Of a stretch of DNA of 64,000 nucleotides, positions 34,245-43,000 are shown piece by piece; the first letter of the stretch is position 1, and every line of letters starts with the position of its first letter. The notes under the pieces were generated by a model that saw only the letters and a program-made list of their open reading frames with translations, searched no databases and was not told the origin of the DNA. A program made the translations under genes and the position numbers. The stretch spans positions 2,356,001-2,420,000 of the forward strand of contig OZ242006.1 in the NCBI GenBank assembly GCA_965204705.1. The letters run 5' to 3'. The DNA comes from Bin5 sp965204705. GTDB taxonomy: Bacteria > Chloroflexota > Anaerolineae > Caldilineales > Caldilineaceae.

Positions 34245-35333
34245 CTATGAATTTCGGACCTCCTGCACGACCAGATTCCCCAATACTTCAGTGCCTGCCG
34301 TCTCGGTTCCCGGCTGGGCAATGTCCGGCGTGCGCACGCCTAGAGCCAGAATGGCATCAACCGCGGCTTCGACGGCCGCAGCCTCATCTTCCAGGCCGAG
34401 ACTGAGGCGGAGGAGCATGGCGCTGCTTAGAATTGCGGCCAATGGGTTGGCGATTCCCTGTCCCGCGATGTCTGGAGCACTGCCGTGAATCGGCTCATAG
34501 AGGCCGAGGGGCAATTCATGACGGTTACTGATTTCCCCCAGACTGGCTGATGGCAGCATACCCATTGAACCGGCCAGCATGGATGCCTCATCGGTTAGGA
34601 TGTCGCCGAACAGGTTCCCGGCAACGATCACGTCGAAGTCTGCCGGTCTGCGAATCAAATGCATGGCCATGGCGTCGACCAGAATGTGCTCAACCTCCAG
34701 ATCGGGGTAGTCGGCGAGTGCCTCGGTGGCAACGGTGCGCCAGAGCCGGGAGGAGGCGAGCACGTTGAACTTGTCCACGCTGGCGAGGCGGCGATCGCGG
34801 TCCATGGCCATGTCCGCAGCCAGCCTGACCACGCGATCGATCTCCGGCCGTGTGTAGAGCATTGTGTCGAAGGCTTCAAAGTTGTCTTCAGGCTCTTTGC
34901 GCTCGCCAAAGTAAATGCCTCCGGTCAACTCGCGTATGACGAGCAAGTCTACACCTTCCAGCGTCTCCTCCTTGATTGTGCTGGCGGAGAGTAGCTGGGG
35001 CTGAAGTTTTACGGGACGTATGTTGGCGAAGAGGTCCAGACTCTTCCGGAGGGACAGCACACCGCGTTCCGGCCTGTCAGGCAGGCTGGGGTCGTCCCAC
35101 TTTGGTCCGCCTACCGCGCCAAGCAGAACAGCCTCGGCCGCGGACGCGGCTTCGACGGTCTCGTCCGGTAAACTGGTGCCCAATTCATCGATTGACCTTC
35201 CGCCAATCTGCTGGTGGTCGAAGACAAAGCTATGGCCGAACCGGTCGGCTACAGCAGCCAGGACTTTTTTGGCCTCCGCCGTAACTTCCGGGCCGATTCC
35301 GTCACCGTCCAAAATGACAATTGTTGCATCCAT
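34245..35333 (-). CDS. leuB: 3-isopropylmalate dehydrogenase
   Basis: A 362-residue NAD-dependent beta-decarboxylating dehydrogenase, normal length. It oxidises 3-isopropylmalate in leucine synthesis, and the citramalate-derived beta-methyl-D-malate in the CimA route. Visible motifs: ILDGDGIGPEVTAEA (start), REL TGGIYFGERKEP (substrate-binding Tyr and Arg region), SVDKFNVLASSRLWR, and the NAD-binding end LYEPIHGSAPDIAGQGIANP. It lies 209 bases after the methyltransferase and 115 bases before ppc, all on one strand. Confidence 0.95.
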   Translation of the reverse strand: MDATIVILDGDGIGPEVTAEAKKVLAAVADRFGHSFVFDHQQIGGRSIDELGTSLPDETVEAASAAEAVLLGAVGGPKWDDPSLPDRPERGVLSLRKSLDLFANIRPVKLQPQLLSASTIKEETLEGVDLLVIRELTGGIYFGERKEPEDNFEAFDTMLYTRPEIDRVVRLAADMAMDRDRRLASVDKFNVLASSRLWRTVATEALADYPDLEVEHILVDAMAMHLIRRPADFDVIVAGNLFGDILTDEASMLAGSMGMLPSASLGEISNRHELPLGLYEPIHGSAPDIAGQGIANPLAAILSSAMLLRLSLGLEDEAAAVEAAVDAILALGVRTPDIAQPGTETAGTEVLGNLVVQEVRNS

Positions 35334-35542
35334 TCGATACTCTTCCTTAGTGAAAGACTTCCCGGAATCTTAGCTCCATTAACACGCTCGGGAAGATTTG
35401 TGTTCCTTTAGTAGGTCAACTGAATTCTCTTGGAATACTTGGATTGTATGCCGATGTCGCAAATCCCTTGCCTTCGAGACAGCTGCTCCACCAGTCAAAG
35501 GCCTTCGCCACATCTGCCAATTCTCAGAGTGGGAGCAGCATT

Positions 35543-36358
35543 CTACTCCTGATAGTCAATGTCACCGCCCAGGGTCAGAGGGCGCCTGCCACCGAAAACG
35601 GCCAATTCGAACACTCTGAAATAGCAGTCGACATCCTCATATCCGATTTCACGCAGCCATTCGCACTGAGACTCCACCGGGGCCAAAACATTGGCCTCTC
35701 TATCCTCTCGATTGTGGTAGGCGGCGGCCACTTGGTCGCGAGTTTGCCCGTCGCCGTCGGTCAGCTGGCCTGCCCAAAGCGTATCAATGAAGTAGTCGTC
35801 ATAGATCGCCTCGATTCGAGGTGTCGCCGATGAGACGTGTTCGATGTTCACGAAGACGCCGCCGGGCATTAACAGGTCAAATATATCGATATAGACCTGG
35901 CGCTTAATTGAATCGGGCTGGTGGTGTATGGAGAATCCGGACACGACGACGTCAAACGGCCCGTGGGCAGATATTATGTCGAACCAGCCCGGGTCTGTGT
36001 AGTCGGCAGACGAGACATGTAGCGATCTGCTATAGGCCTGCAGATTGCTCAAGGCGGCCTGAAGCATTGACGTCGAGAAGTCGACCAGCGTCCCTTTGGC
36101 GCGAGGATACTTCTCCAGAACTGTTGCCGCAAGAATTCCGTCGCCGCAGCCCAAATCCAGGAAATTGTGTACCGGCCGCTCGCTCAGGGCCTGATCCTCC
36201 TCCGGCCCTGCGATCACCCGCATCATCACATCCAGCTGGATCTGTGCCAGAGGCACGTCCTTACGCACACTGCGGAGGTAACTGTCAACCAGAGAGGGGT
36301 TCTTCCACGCTGCACTCTTGCTATCCGCCGGAGGCGCGCCCGTTGTCATCCGCTTCAT
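35543..36358 (-). CDS. Class I SAM-dependent methyltransferase
   Basis: A 271-residue methyltransferase. Motif I is NFLDLGCGDGILAATVLEKY, followed by the acidic end of strand 2 (GTLVDFSTSMLQAA) and motif IV-like GPFDVVVSGFSIHHQPD. The post-motif DLLMPGGVFVNIEHVSS is typical of small-molecule enzymes. Substrate unknown. It lies 80 bases after leuD and before leuB, so it is embedded in the leucine genes, which is not a standard arrangement. ATG 36358 directly follows AAAGGGG; ATG 36349 gives better spacing. Confidence 0.83.
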   Translation of the reverse strand: MKRMTTGAPPADSKSAAWKNPSLVDSYLRSVRKDVPLAQIQLDVMMRVIAGPEEDQALSERPVHNFLDLGCGDGILAATVLEKYPRAKGTLVDFSTSMLQAALSNLQAYSRSLHVSSADYTDPGWFDIISAHGPFDVVVSGFSIHHQPDSIKRQVYIDIFDLLMPGGVFVNIEHVSSATPRIEAIYDDYFIDTLWAGQLTDGDGQTRDQVAAAYHNREDREANVLAPVESQCEWLREIGYEDVDCYFRVFELAVFGGRRPLTLGGDIDYQE

Positions 36359-36438
36359 CCCCTTTCCATCTGCCAGCTCTTGATCTGCCGCAGTCTGAAT
36401 CTACTAACCGGTATCGGCAAACTTGAGACCTGGAACTG

Positions 36439-37056
36439 TCAGAATGACGCAGCGGCCTCGAAGGCGCTGATCTGCTCCTCCTTGTCCAAGAGATAGCCAA
36501 GGTCATCCAGGCCCCGCAGGAGACACTGCTTGCGAAAGGCATCTATTTCAAATGACCAGGAATCTTCCCTATTTCCCGCAGCGCCGCTGTCGAGGCCCGG
36601 CAATGTCACTGTCTGGCTTGGCAGGTCGACGCAGATGCTCGTTCGCGGAACTTCCTCGACCAAATCGAGTAGCCGGCCGACCGTCTCTTCGGGCAAACTG
36701 ATCGGCAAGAGTCCGTTCTTCAGGCTATTGTTATAGAAGATATCGGCGAAAGCAGGCGAGATTACGGCACGGAATCCGTACTGGGTGAGCGCCCAGACAG
36801 CATGTTCGCGGCTGGAGCCAATGCCGAAATTTCGGCCCGCTACAAGTATTTCGGATCCCTTGAACTGGGGCTGATTAAGTACGAAGTCCGGGTTCGGGCT
36901 GCCATCACGCGCGTAGCGCCACCACGAAAAAAGCCCATCGCCCATGCCTTCCTGGGTGACGGCGGTCAGATAGCGGGCCGGTATGATCTGGTCCGTGTCG
37001 ACGTTTTCCGTACGCAGAGGCAGAGCGGTCGATGTCAGCGTGGTGAAAGGTTGCAT
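36439..37056 (-). CDS. leuD: 3-isopropylmalate dehydratase small subunit
   Basis: A 205-residue swivel-domain subunit that completes the isopropylmalate isomerase with LeuC. Typical motifs: RTENVDTDQIIPARYL (start) and the substrate-loop VAGRNFGIGSSREHAVWAL with Ser/Arg contacts. The leuC stop and leuD start overlap as TGATG, so translation is coupled, as expected for a 1:1 complex. In the CimA route the same complex isomerises citramalate. Confidence 0.95.
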   Translation of the reverse strand: MQPFTTLTSTALPLRTENVDTDQIIPARYLTAVTQEGMGDGLFSWWRYARDGSPNPDFVLNQPQFKGSEILVAGRNFGIGSSREHAVWALTQYGFRAVISPAFADIFYNNSLKNGLLPISLPEETVGRLLDLVEEVPRTSICVDLPSQTVTLPGLDSGAAGNREDSWSFEIDAFRKQCLLRGLDDLGYLLDKEEQISAFEAAASF

Positions 37057-38459
37057 CAGAGGATCTCCCGCACGTCGGTGACGTGGCCGTTAACCGCTGC
37101 TGCGGCCGCCATGATCGGGCTCATCAGCAGTGAGCGGCTTCCCGGCCCCTGTCTGCCCATGAAGTTGCGGTTGCTGGTACTCGCGACGTACTTCCCTTCA
37201 CCGGCCTTATCGTCATTCATCGCCAGGCACATGCTGCAGCCTGCCCCGCGCCACTCAAAGCCGGCCTCACTGAATATGCGGTCGAGGCCTTCTGCTTCGG
37301 CCTGCGCCTTGACCGCCTTGGATCCGGGCACAACCAGCGCCTCAACGCTTGCCGGAACCCGGCGGCCCTTGGCGATTTCAGCCGCGGCGCGCAAGTCTTC
37401 GATTCGGCTATTGGTGCAGGAGCCAATGAATACGATGTCCACGTGCTGGCCTTCAATGGGCTGGCCTTCGGTTAGGCCCATATATTCGAGCGCATTTTGA
37501 AGGCTGCGTCTGTCGGCGGGGTCGTCCAGATCGCTCGCTCTGGGCACGCGTTTGGTGACCGCCACGCCCTGGCCGGGGTTGGTGCCGTAGGTCACCATGG
37601 GCTCGAGCGCAGATGCGTCGAGCGTCAACGCCCTGTCGAAGACGGCGTCATCGTCTGTCTTTAACGTGCGCCAGTGGGCGACTGCCTTGTCCCAGGACTC
37701 CCCTTTGGGCGCGTATGTTCGCCCTTTGATGTATTCGAAAGTGGTCTCGTCAGGCGCGATCAGGCCTGCGCGTGCTCCGCCCTCGATGCTCATATTGCAG
37801 ATGGTCATGCGACTGGCCATGTCGAGAGCGCGGATAGCCTCTCCGCGGTATTCGAAGACGTATCCGACCCCGCCGCCGGCGCCGTTCTTGGCGATTATTG
37901 CCAGAATGATGTCTTTTGCGGTGACGCCAAACCCCAAAGAGCCTTCAACGTTGATTGCAAACGTTTTGGCCTGCTTTTGCATGAGGCATTGCGTCGCCAG
38001 CACGTGGCCGACCTCGCTTGTACCAATGCCGAATGCCAGTGCGCCGAAGGCCCCGTGTGTGCTTGTATGGCTGTCGCCGCAAACGATAGTCATGCCCGGC
38101 TGCGTGACGCCCAGTTCGGGTCCGATTACATGGACGATGCCCTGGATGTCGCCCTCGATGTCAAAAAGTGGAACGTCGAACTCTTCGCAATTTGTGCGCA
38201 GTGCCCGAACCTGGGTGGCCGCGTCTTCCGGCCAGTCAAGCTCCACGGCGCCAATGCGCGTCGGGATCGCGTGGTCCATCGTGGCGAAGGTCTTGTCAGG
38301 GCGCCGTACGCGCAGGCCTCTTTCGCGAAGTGTGTCGAACGCTTGCGGAGAGGTGACTTCGTGTACGAGGTGCGCATCTATGTAGAGCACGGCAGGCGCC
38401 CCCTCGTCCTGCGCGATCACGTGCGCATCCCAAATCTTTTCGAACAGCGTCTTTCCCAT
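37056..38459 (-). CDS. leuC: 3-isopropylmalate dehydratase large subunit
   Basis: A 467-residue aconitase-family subunit with a 4Fe-4S cluster. Cluster cysteines are seen in FIGSCTNSRIEDL and GCSMCLAMNDD. Other motifs include ICGDSHTSTHGAFGALAFGI and STSNRNFMGRQG. It isomerises 2- and 3-isopropylmalate (and the citramalate pair). It lies 48 bases after gltD and overlaps leuD by one base. Length and motifs are normal. Confidence 0.96.
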   Translation of the reverse strand: MGKTLFEKIWDAHVIAQDEGAPAVLYIDAHLVHEVTSPQAFDTLRERGLRVRRPDKTFATMDHAIPTRIGAVELDWPEDAATQVRALRTNCEEFDVPLFDIEGDIQGIVHVIGPELGVTQPGMTIVCGDSHTSTHGAFGALAFGIGTSEVGHVLATQCLMQKQAKTFAINVEGSLGFGVTAKDIILAIIAKNGAGGGVGYVFEYRGEAIRALDMASRMTICNMSIEGGARAGLIAPDETTFEYIKGRTYAPKGESWDKAVAHWRTLKTDDDAVFDRALTLDASALEPMVTYGTNPGQGVAVTKRVPRASDLDDPADRRSLQNALEYMGLTEGQPIEGQHVDIVFIGSCTNSRIEDLRAAAEIAKGRRVPASVEALVVPGSKAVKAQAEAEGLDRIFSEAGFEWRGAGCSMCLAMNDDKAGEGKYVASTSNRNFMGRQGPGSRSLLMSPIMAAAAAVNGHVTDVREIL

Positions 38460-38507
38460 TCTTTGATCCCTAGCCTTTGTATTATTGGTAGCCTGAGGCC
38501 GTACGGG

Positions 38508-40007
38508 TCAGGGTAGGCTCGTCTCGCCCATCAAGTATCGGTCGCATTCGCGCGCCGCGCCGCGGCCTTCGTTGATCGCCCATACGACCAGGCTCTGTCC
38601 GCGTCGCATGTCGCCGGCCGCGAAGACGCCGGGGACGTTGGTGGCGAAGTTTCCGTATTCAGCCTGGGCATTGGAGCGTGCGTCCCTATCCACGCCGAGT
38701 TGGTCCAGTACGGGATTCTCCGGTCCCAGGAATCCCATCGCCAGGAGCACCAGTTGAGCGGGCCATACCTTTTCAGTGCCCGGCACCTCGCGCATCTGGG
38801 GCCGAGCCCCGTTCACGCTCGGCAACCACTCGATCAGCACAGTGTGCAGTTCCTTCAAGCGGCCCTGTTCGTCGCCGACAAATCTCTTGGTGCTGATGAG
38901 GAAGGTGCGGGGATCCTGGCCGAACCGAGCCGCGACTTCGGCGTGTCCGTAGTCGACGCGAAAGATATTCGGCCATTCGGGCCAGGGATTGGACGGGGCC
39001 CGTTCCGGCGGAGGCTCGGGCAAAATTTCAAACATGTTGACGCTGTTGCACCCATGGCGCATCGAGGTTCCCAAGCAGTCATTACCTGTGTCGCCTCCGC
39101 CGATTACGATGACGTCTTTTCCTTCGGCAGAGATGAAGGGATAGCTGAAGCCTTCCCCCGGAACCTCGCCATACTTGCCGTCCAGCAGTTGTTTCGTGTT
39201 GCCATGCAAAAACTCCATGGCAAAGTGAATGCCCTCTAGCTCCCTGCCCTCGATAGGTAGATCCCGTGGGTTGGTGGCGCCGCCGCAAAGCACGATAGCG
39301 TCGTTCTCTTCACGTAGACTGTCAGCCCGGATGTCCTTACCGACTTCGCAGTTTGTGACAAAAGTGACGCCTTCATCGCGCATCAGTCCAACTCGCTCCT
39401 CGACGCGCTCCTTCTCCAGCTTCATGTTGGGAATGCCGTACATCAACAGCCCGCCGATACGATCGGCGCGTTCGTAAACCGTGACGGTGTGCCCCGCAGA
39501 GTTGAGCTGGTCGGCGCAGGCGAGCCCGGCGGGGCCCGATCCAACGACTGCCACCTTCTTGCCGGTGCGGACCGGTGGAGGCTGGGGAACGACCCAACCT
39601 TCTTCAAATCCCTTGTCGATAATTGCGCATTCGATGCTCTTGATCGTTACCGGCGGCTCGATGATGCCCAACGTGCAGGAACCTTCACACGGGGCAGGGC
39701 AGACGCGGCCGGTAAATTCGGGAAAATTGTTTGTGGCGTGAAGCCTATCCAGCGCTTCGCGCCATCGGTTCTGATAGACCAGATCATTCCATTCGGGGAT
39801 CAGATTGTTGATGGGGCAACCGCCCTCCGGCATCGTTCCCGTATGGCAGAAAGGAATGCCGCAGTCCATGCAGCGAGCGCCCTGCTCCTGCAGGTCCTGC
39901 GTCGAAAGGTGGAGATGAAACTCGTCCCAATCCTGAACTCGCTCAAGCGGCGAACGTTCCGGGAAGGTCTGCCGTTCGAATTCAAGAAAGCCGGTTGGTT
40001 TACCCAT
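38508..40007 (-). CDS. gltD: Glutamate synthase small (beta) subunit
   Basis: A 499-residue FAD/NADPH protein. The N-terminal domain has two 4Fe-4S-type cysteine sets: CMDCGIPFCH ... GCPINN and CPAPCEGSCTLG. Two Rossmann motifs follow: VAVVGSGPAGLACADQLNSAG (FAD) and VIVIGGGDTGNDCLGTS (NADPH). It delivers NADPH electrons to GltB for making glutamate from 2-oxoglutarate and glutamine. It lies 77 bases after gltB. Normal length. Confidence 0.95.
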   Translation of the reverse strand: MGKPTGFLEFERQTFPERSPLERVQDWDEFHLHLSTQDLQEQGARCMDCGIPFCHTGTMPEGGCPINNLIPEWNDLVYQNRWREALDRLHATNNFPEFTGRVCPAPCEGSCTLGIIEPPVTIKSIECAIIDKGFEEGWVVPQPPPVRTGKKVAVVGSGPAGLACADQLNSAGHTVTVYERADRIGGLLMYGIPNMKLEKERVEERVGLMRDEGVTFVTNCEVGKDIRADSLREENDAIVLCGGATNPRDLPIEGRELEGIHFAMEFLHGNTKQLLDGKYGEVPGEGFSYPFISAEGKDVIVIGGGDTGNDCLGTSMRHGCNSVNMFEILPEPPPERAPSNPWPEWPNIFRVDYGHAEVAARFGQDPRTFLISTKRFVGDEQGRLKELHTVLIEWLPSVNGARPQMREVPGTEKVWPAQLVLLAMGFLGPENPVLDQLGVDRDARSNAQAEYGNFATNVPGVFAAGDMRRGQSLVVWAINEGRGAARECDRYLMGETSLP

Positions 40008-40084
40008 TCGAAATCTCCTGGCTGCGTATTGCGGGGAAAGGGTTAACGCGCAATACCGGGTCGCTGTACTTTGAAAGGCAGTGC

Positions 40085-43000
40085 TTAGTTCCCGCTCACG
40101 CGCGCTGCCAAATCCTGGCTGTTGCGTTCAAACGCGGCCATCATTGCCTCCGCCCCTTTGAGACCCATCGCTTCTACTTCGGCCAGACATTGCTGCATGC
40201 GCTTGTAGTCTCTCGGCAATACTTTGACAAAGCTGTCTACGTAACTGTCCCAATCCGACAGAATCCGTCCGGCCACTTCCGAGTTGGTGTAAGCATAGTG
40301 GCGCTGAATCATCTCTCGCACTTCCTCGATCTCTTCGGCGTCTTCGAGCTTCCCGATTTCGACCATCTCCAGGTTGACCCGCTTGTCGAAGCGGACGCCG
40401 TCAACCGGTTTCTCGTCCAGGACGTAAGCGATGCCGCCCGACATGCCCGCAGCAAAGTTCCGTCCGGTTCGCCCTAACACGACCACCCGGCCCCCGGTCA
40501 TGTATTCGCAGCCATGGTCGCCTACGCCCTCGATAACGGCATGCATGCCCGAGTTGCGCACACAGAAGCGTTCGCCGGCCATGCCGCGAATGTATGCCTG
40601 GCCGCTGGTGGCGCCGTAGAACGCCACGTTGCCGATGATAATGTTGTCTTCGGCCTTGAAGGTCGATCCGTACGGCGGGTAAGCGATAATCTTGCCGCCC
40701 GAGAGCCCCTTGCCGAAATAGTCATTGCCATCGCCCTCAAGTTCGAGCGTCATACCATTGGGGATGAAAGCGCCGAAACTCTGCCCGGCGGCCCCCCTGA
40801 AGTGCAACTGAATGGTGTCCTCTGGCAACCCGTCCGGACCGAAGCGCCGTGTAATCTCACTGCCGGTGATAGTTCCGACCACCCGATTCGTGTTGTGAAT
40901 GGGGAGGGACTGCTTGACTCGCTTCAGAGAGCTCTCTATTCCTTCGCCACCCTGGGCGACTTGGGCCCGCTGCACTTCTTCCATGCTGTTTTCGAGCGCC
41001 GGCATGCACAGGTCAAGCAGCGTGGTATTGTCCAATGCTTTGTCCAACCCGTGATCCTGGTCTATCTGGCAATAGCGGCCCCAGTCGGCCGGTACGTCCG
41101 GCCGGTGCAGGATAGCCGTCAGGTCAATGCCCTGCGCTTTCCAATGCTCGATCGATTGGGGCGGTTGCAGGCAATCGGTGCGCCCAATCATTTCATTCAC
41201 TGTACGAAAGCCGAGCTTCGCCATGTATTCGCGCAGCTCCTGGGCGATAAAGTACATGAAATTGACGACGTGCTGCGGGTCCCCGGTATACATCTTTCGT
41301 AGCTCGGGGTTCTGGGTGGCGACGCCTACCGGACAGGTATCCAGATGGCAGACGCGCATCATGATGCAGCCCAAAGCAACCAATGGGCTGGTGGCAAAAC
41401 CGTACTCCTCGGCGCCCAGCAGGGCCGCAACCGCCAAGTCGCGGCCTGTCTTGAGCTGGCCGTCCGTCTCAACGACGACGCGGCTCCGTAGATTGTTTAT
41501 GAGCAGTGTCTGATGGGTCTCGGCAACGCCCAACTCCCAAGGCAAGCCGGCATGCTTGATACTCGTCTGCGGCGACGCACCGGTCCCGCCGTCATGCCCG
41601 CTGATTAGAATAACGTCCGCATGTCCCTTGGCTACCCCGGCCGCCACAGTGCCTACGCCAACCTCAGACACCAGTTTCACGTTGATCCGGGCGTGGTGAT
41701 TGGAGTTCTTGAGGTCGTGAATCAGTTCCGCCAAGTCCTCGATCGAATAAATATCGTGGTGAGGCGGCGGCGAGATCAGGCCGACGCCCGGCGTCGAGTG
41801 ACGTACTTCCGCTATCCACGGGTAGACCTTCTTGCCAGGCAGCTGTCCGCCTTCGCCCGGCTTGGCCCCCTGCGCCATCTTGATCTGCAACTCTCTCGCA
41901 TTGACAAGATAGTTGCTCGTGACGCCGAATCGAGCCGATGCCACCTGCTTGATAGCGCTGTTCTTCGAATCACCGTTCGGCTCGAGCATATAGCGGGCCG
42001 GATCTTCGCCGCCTTCACCCGTGTTGCTCCGCCCGCCGATGCGGTTCATCGCGATCGCCAAAGTCTCATGCGCCTCTTTGCTGATCGAACCGTAAGACAT
42101 CGCCCCCGTCTTGAAGCGCTTGCAGATCGACTCTACCGGTTCAACCTCTTCAATCGGAATGCTCCTGGCGCCCGCAAAATCGAACTCCAGGAGGCCCCGC
42201 AGGTTGCACCACTCCTTGTTCATCTCGTCGATGTCCTTCGTATAGGCCTTGAAGGACTCGTAGTCGTTGTCTCGGGTAGCCTTTTGCAGCAGGTGCACGG
42301 TGCGGGGATTGAAGAGGTGCAGTTCACCGTCTTTGCGCCACTGGTAATCACCGCCTGGCGAGAGCAGCTGGCCGCCGTGACCATTGCCGTTAGCAGCCGG
42401 AACTTCCGGCTGCGTCGCGACCAGTCCGTGGCCATTCGACTCGGACTGAGCGTAGAGCCGAACAGGATAGGCCCGATCATGTCGAATCTTGATTTCGCTG
42501 AAGATTTCGTTGAGACCTATGCCTTCTACACGGCTGGATGTCCAGGTGAAATACTTGTCGACCAATCTCTGGCTCAGGCCGAGCGCCTCGAATATCTGGG
42601 CGCCGCAGTAGCTCTGAATAGTCGAGATGCCCATCTTTGACAGTACCTTGACGACACCCTTCATTGCGGCCTTGACGTAGTTGTAGATCGCCGTGTCGTG
42701 GTCGATATCGACAAGGAGACGGTTCTGGATCATCTGGTCAAGCGTTTCCAGGGCCAGGTAAGGGTTAACCGCAGTTGCGCCAAAACCGATCAGAAGAGCG
42801 AGATGATGGACCTCACGCGGCTCACCTGATTCGACGATCAGAGCGGTCTGCGTTCGAGTCTCGTTCCTGATCAGATGGTGATGAAGCCCGGACGTTGCCA
42901 GCAAAGCTGGGATTGGCGCAATACCCGGTCCGACGCCCCGGTCCGAAAGAATCAGGATATTGATCCCTTCTTCAATGGCCTCGGTCGCGGCTTCGAACAA

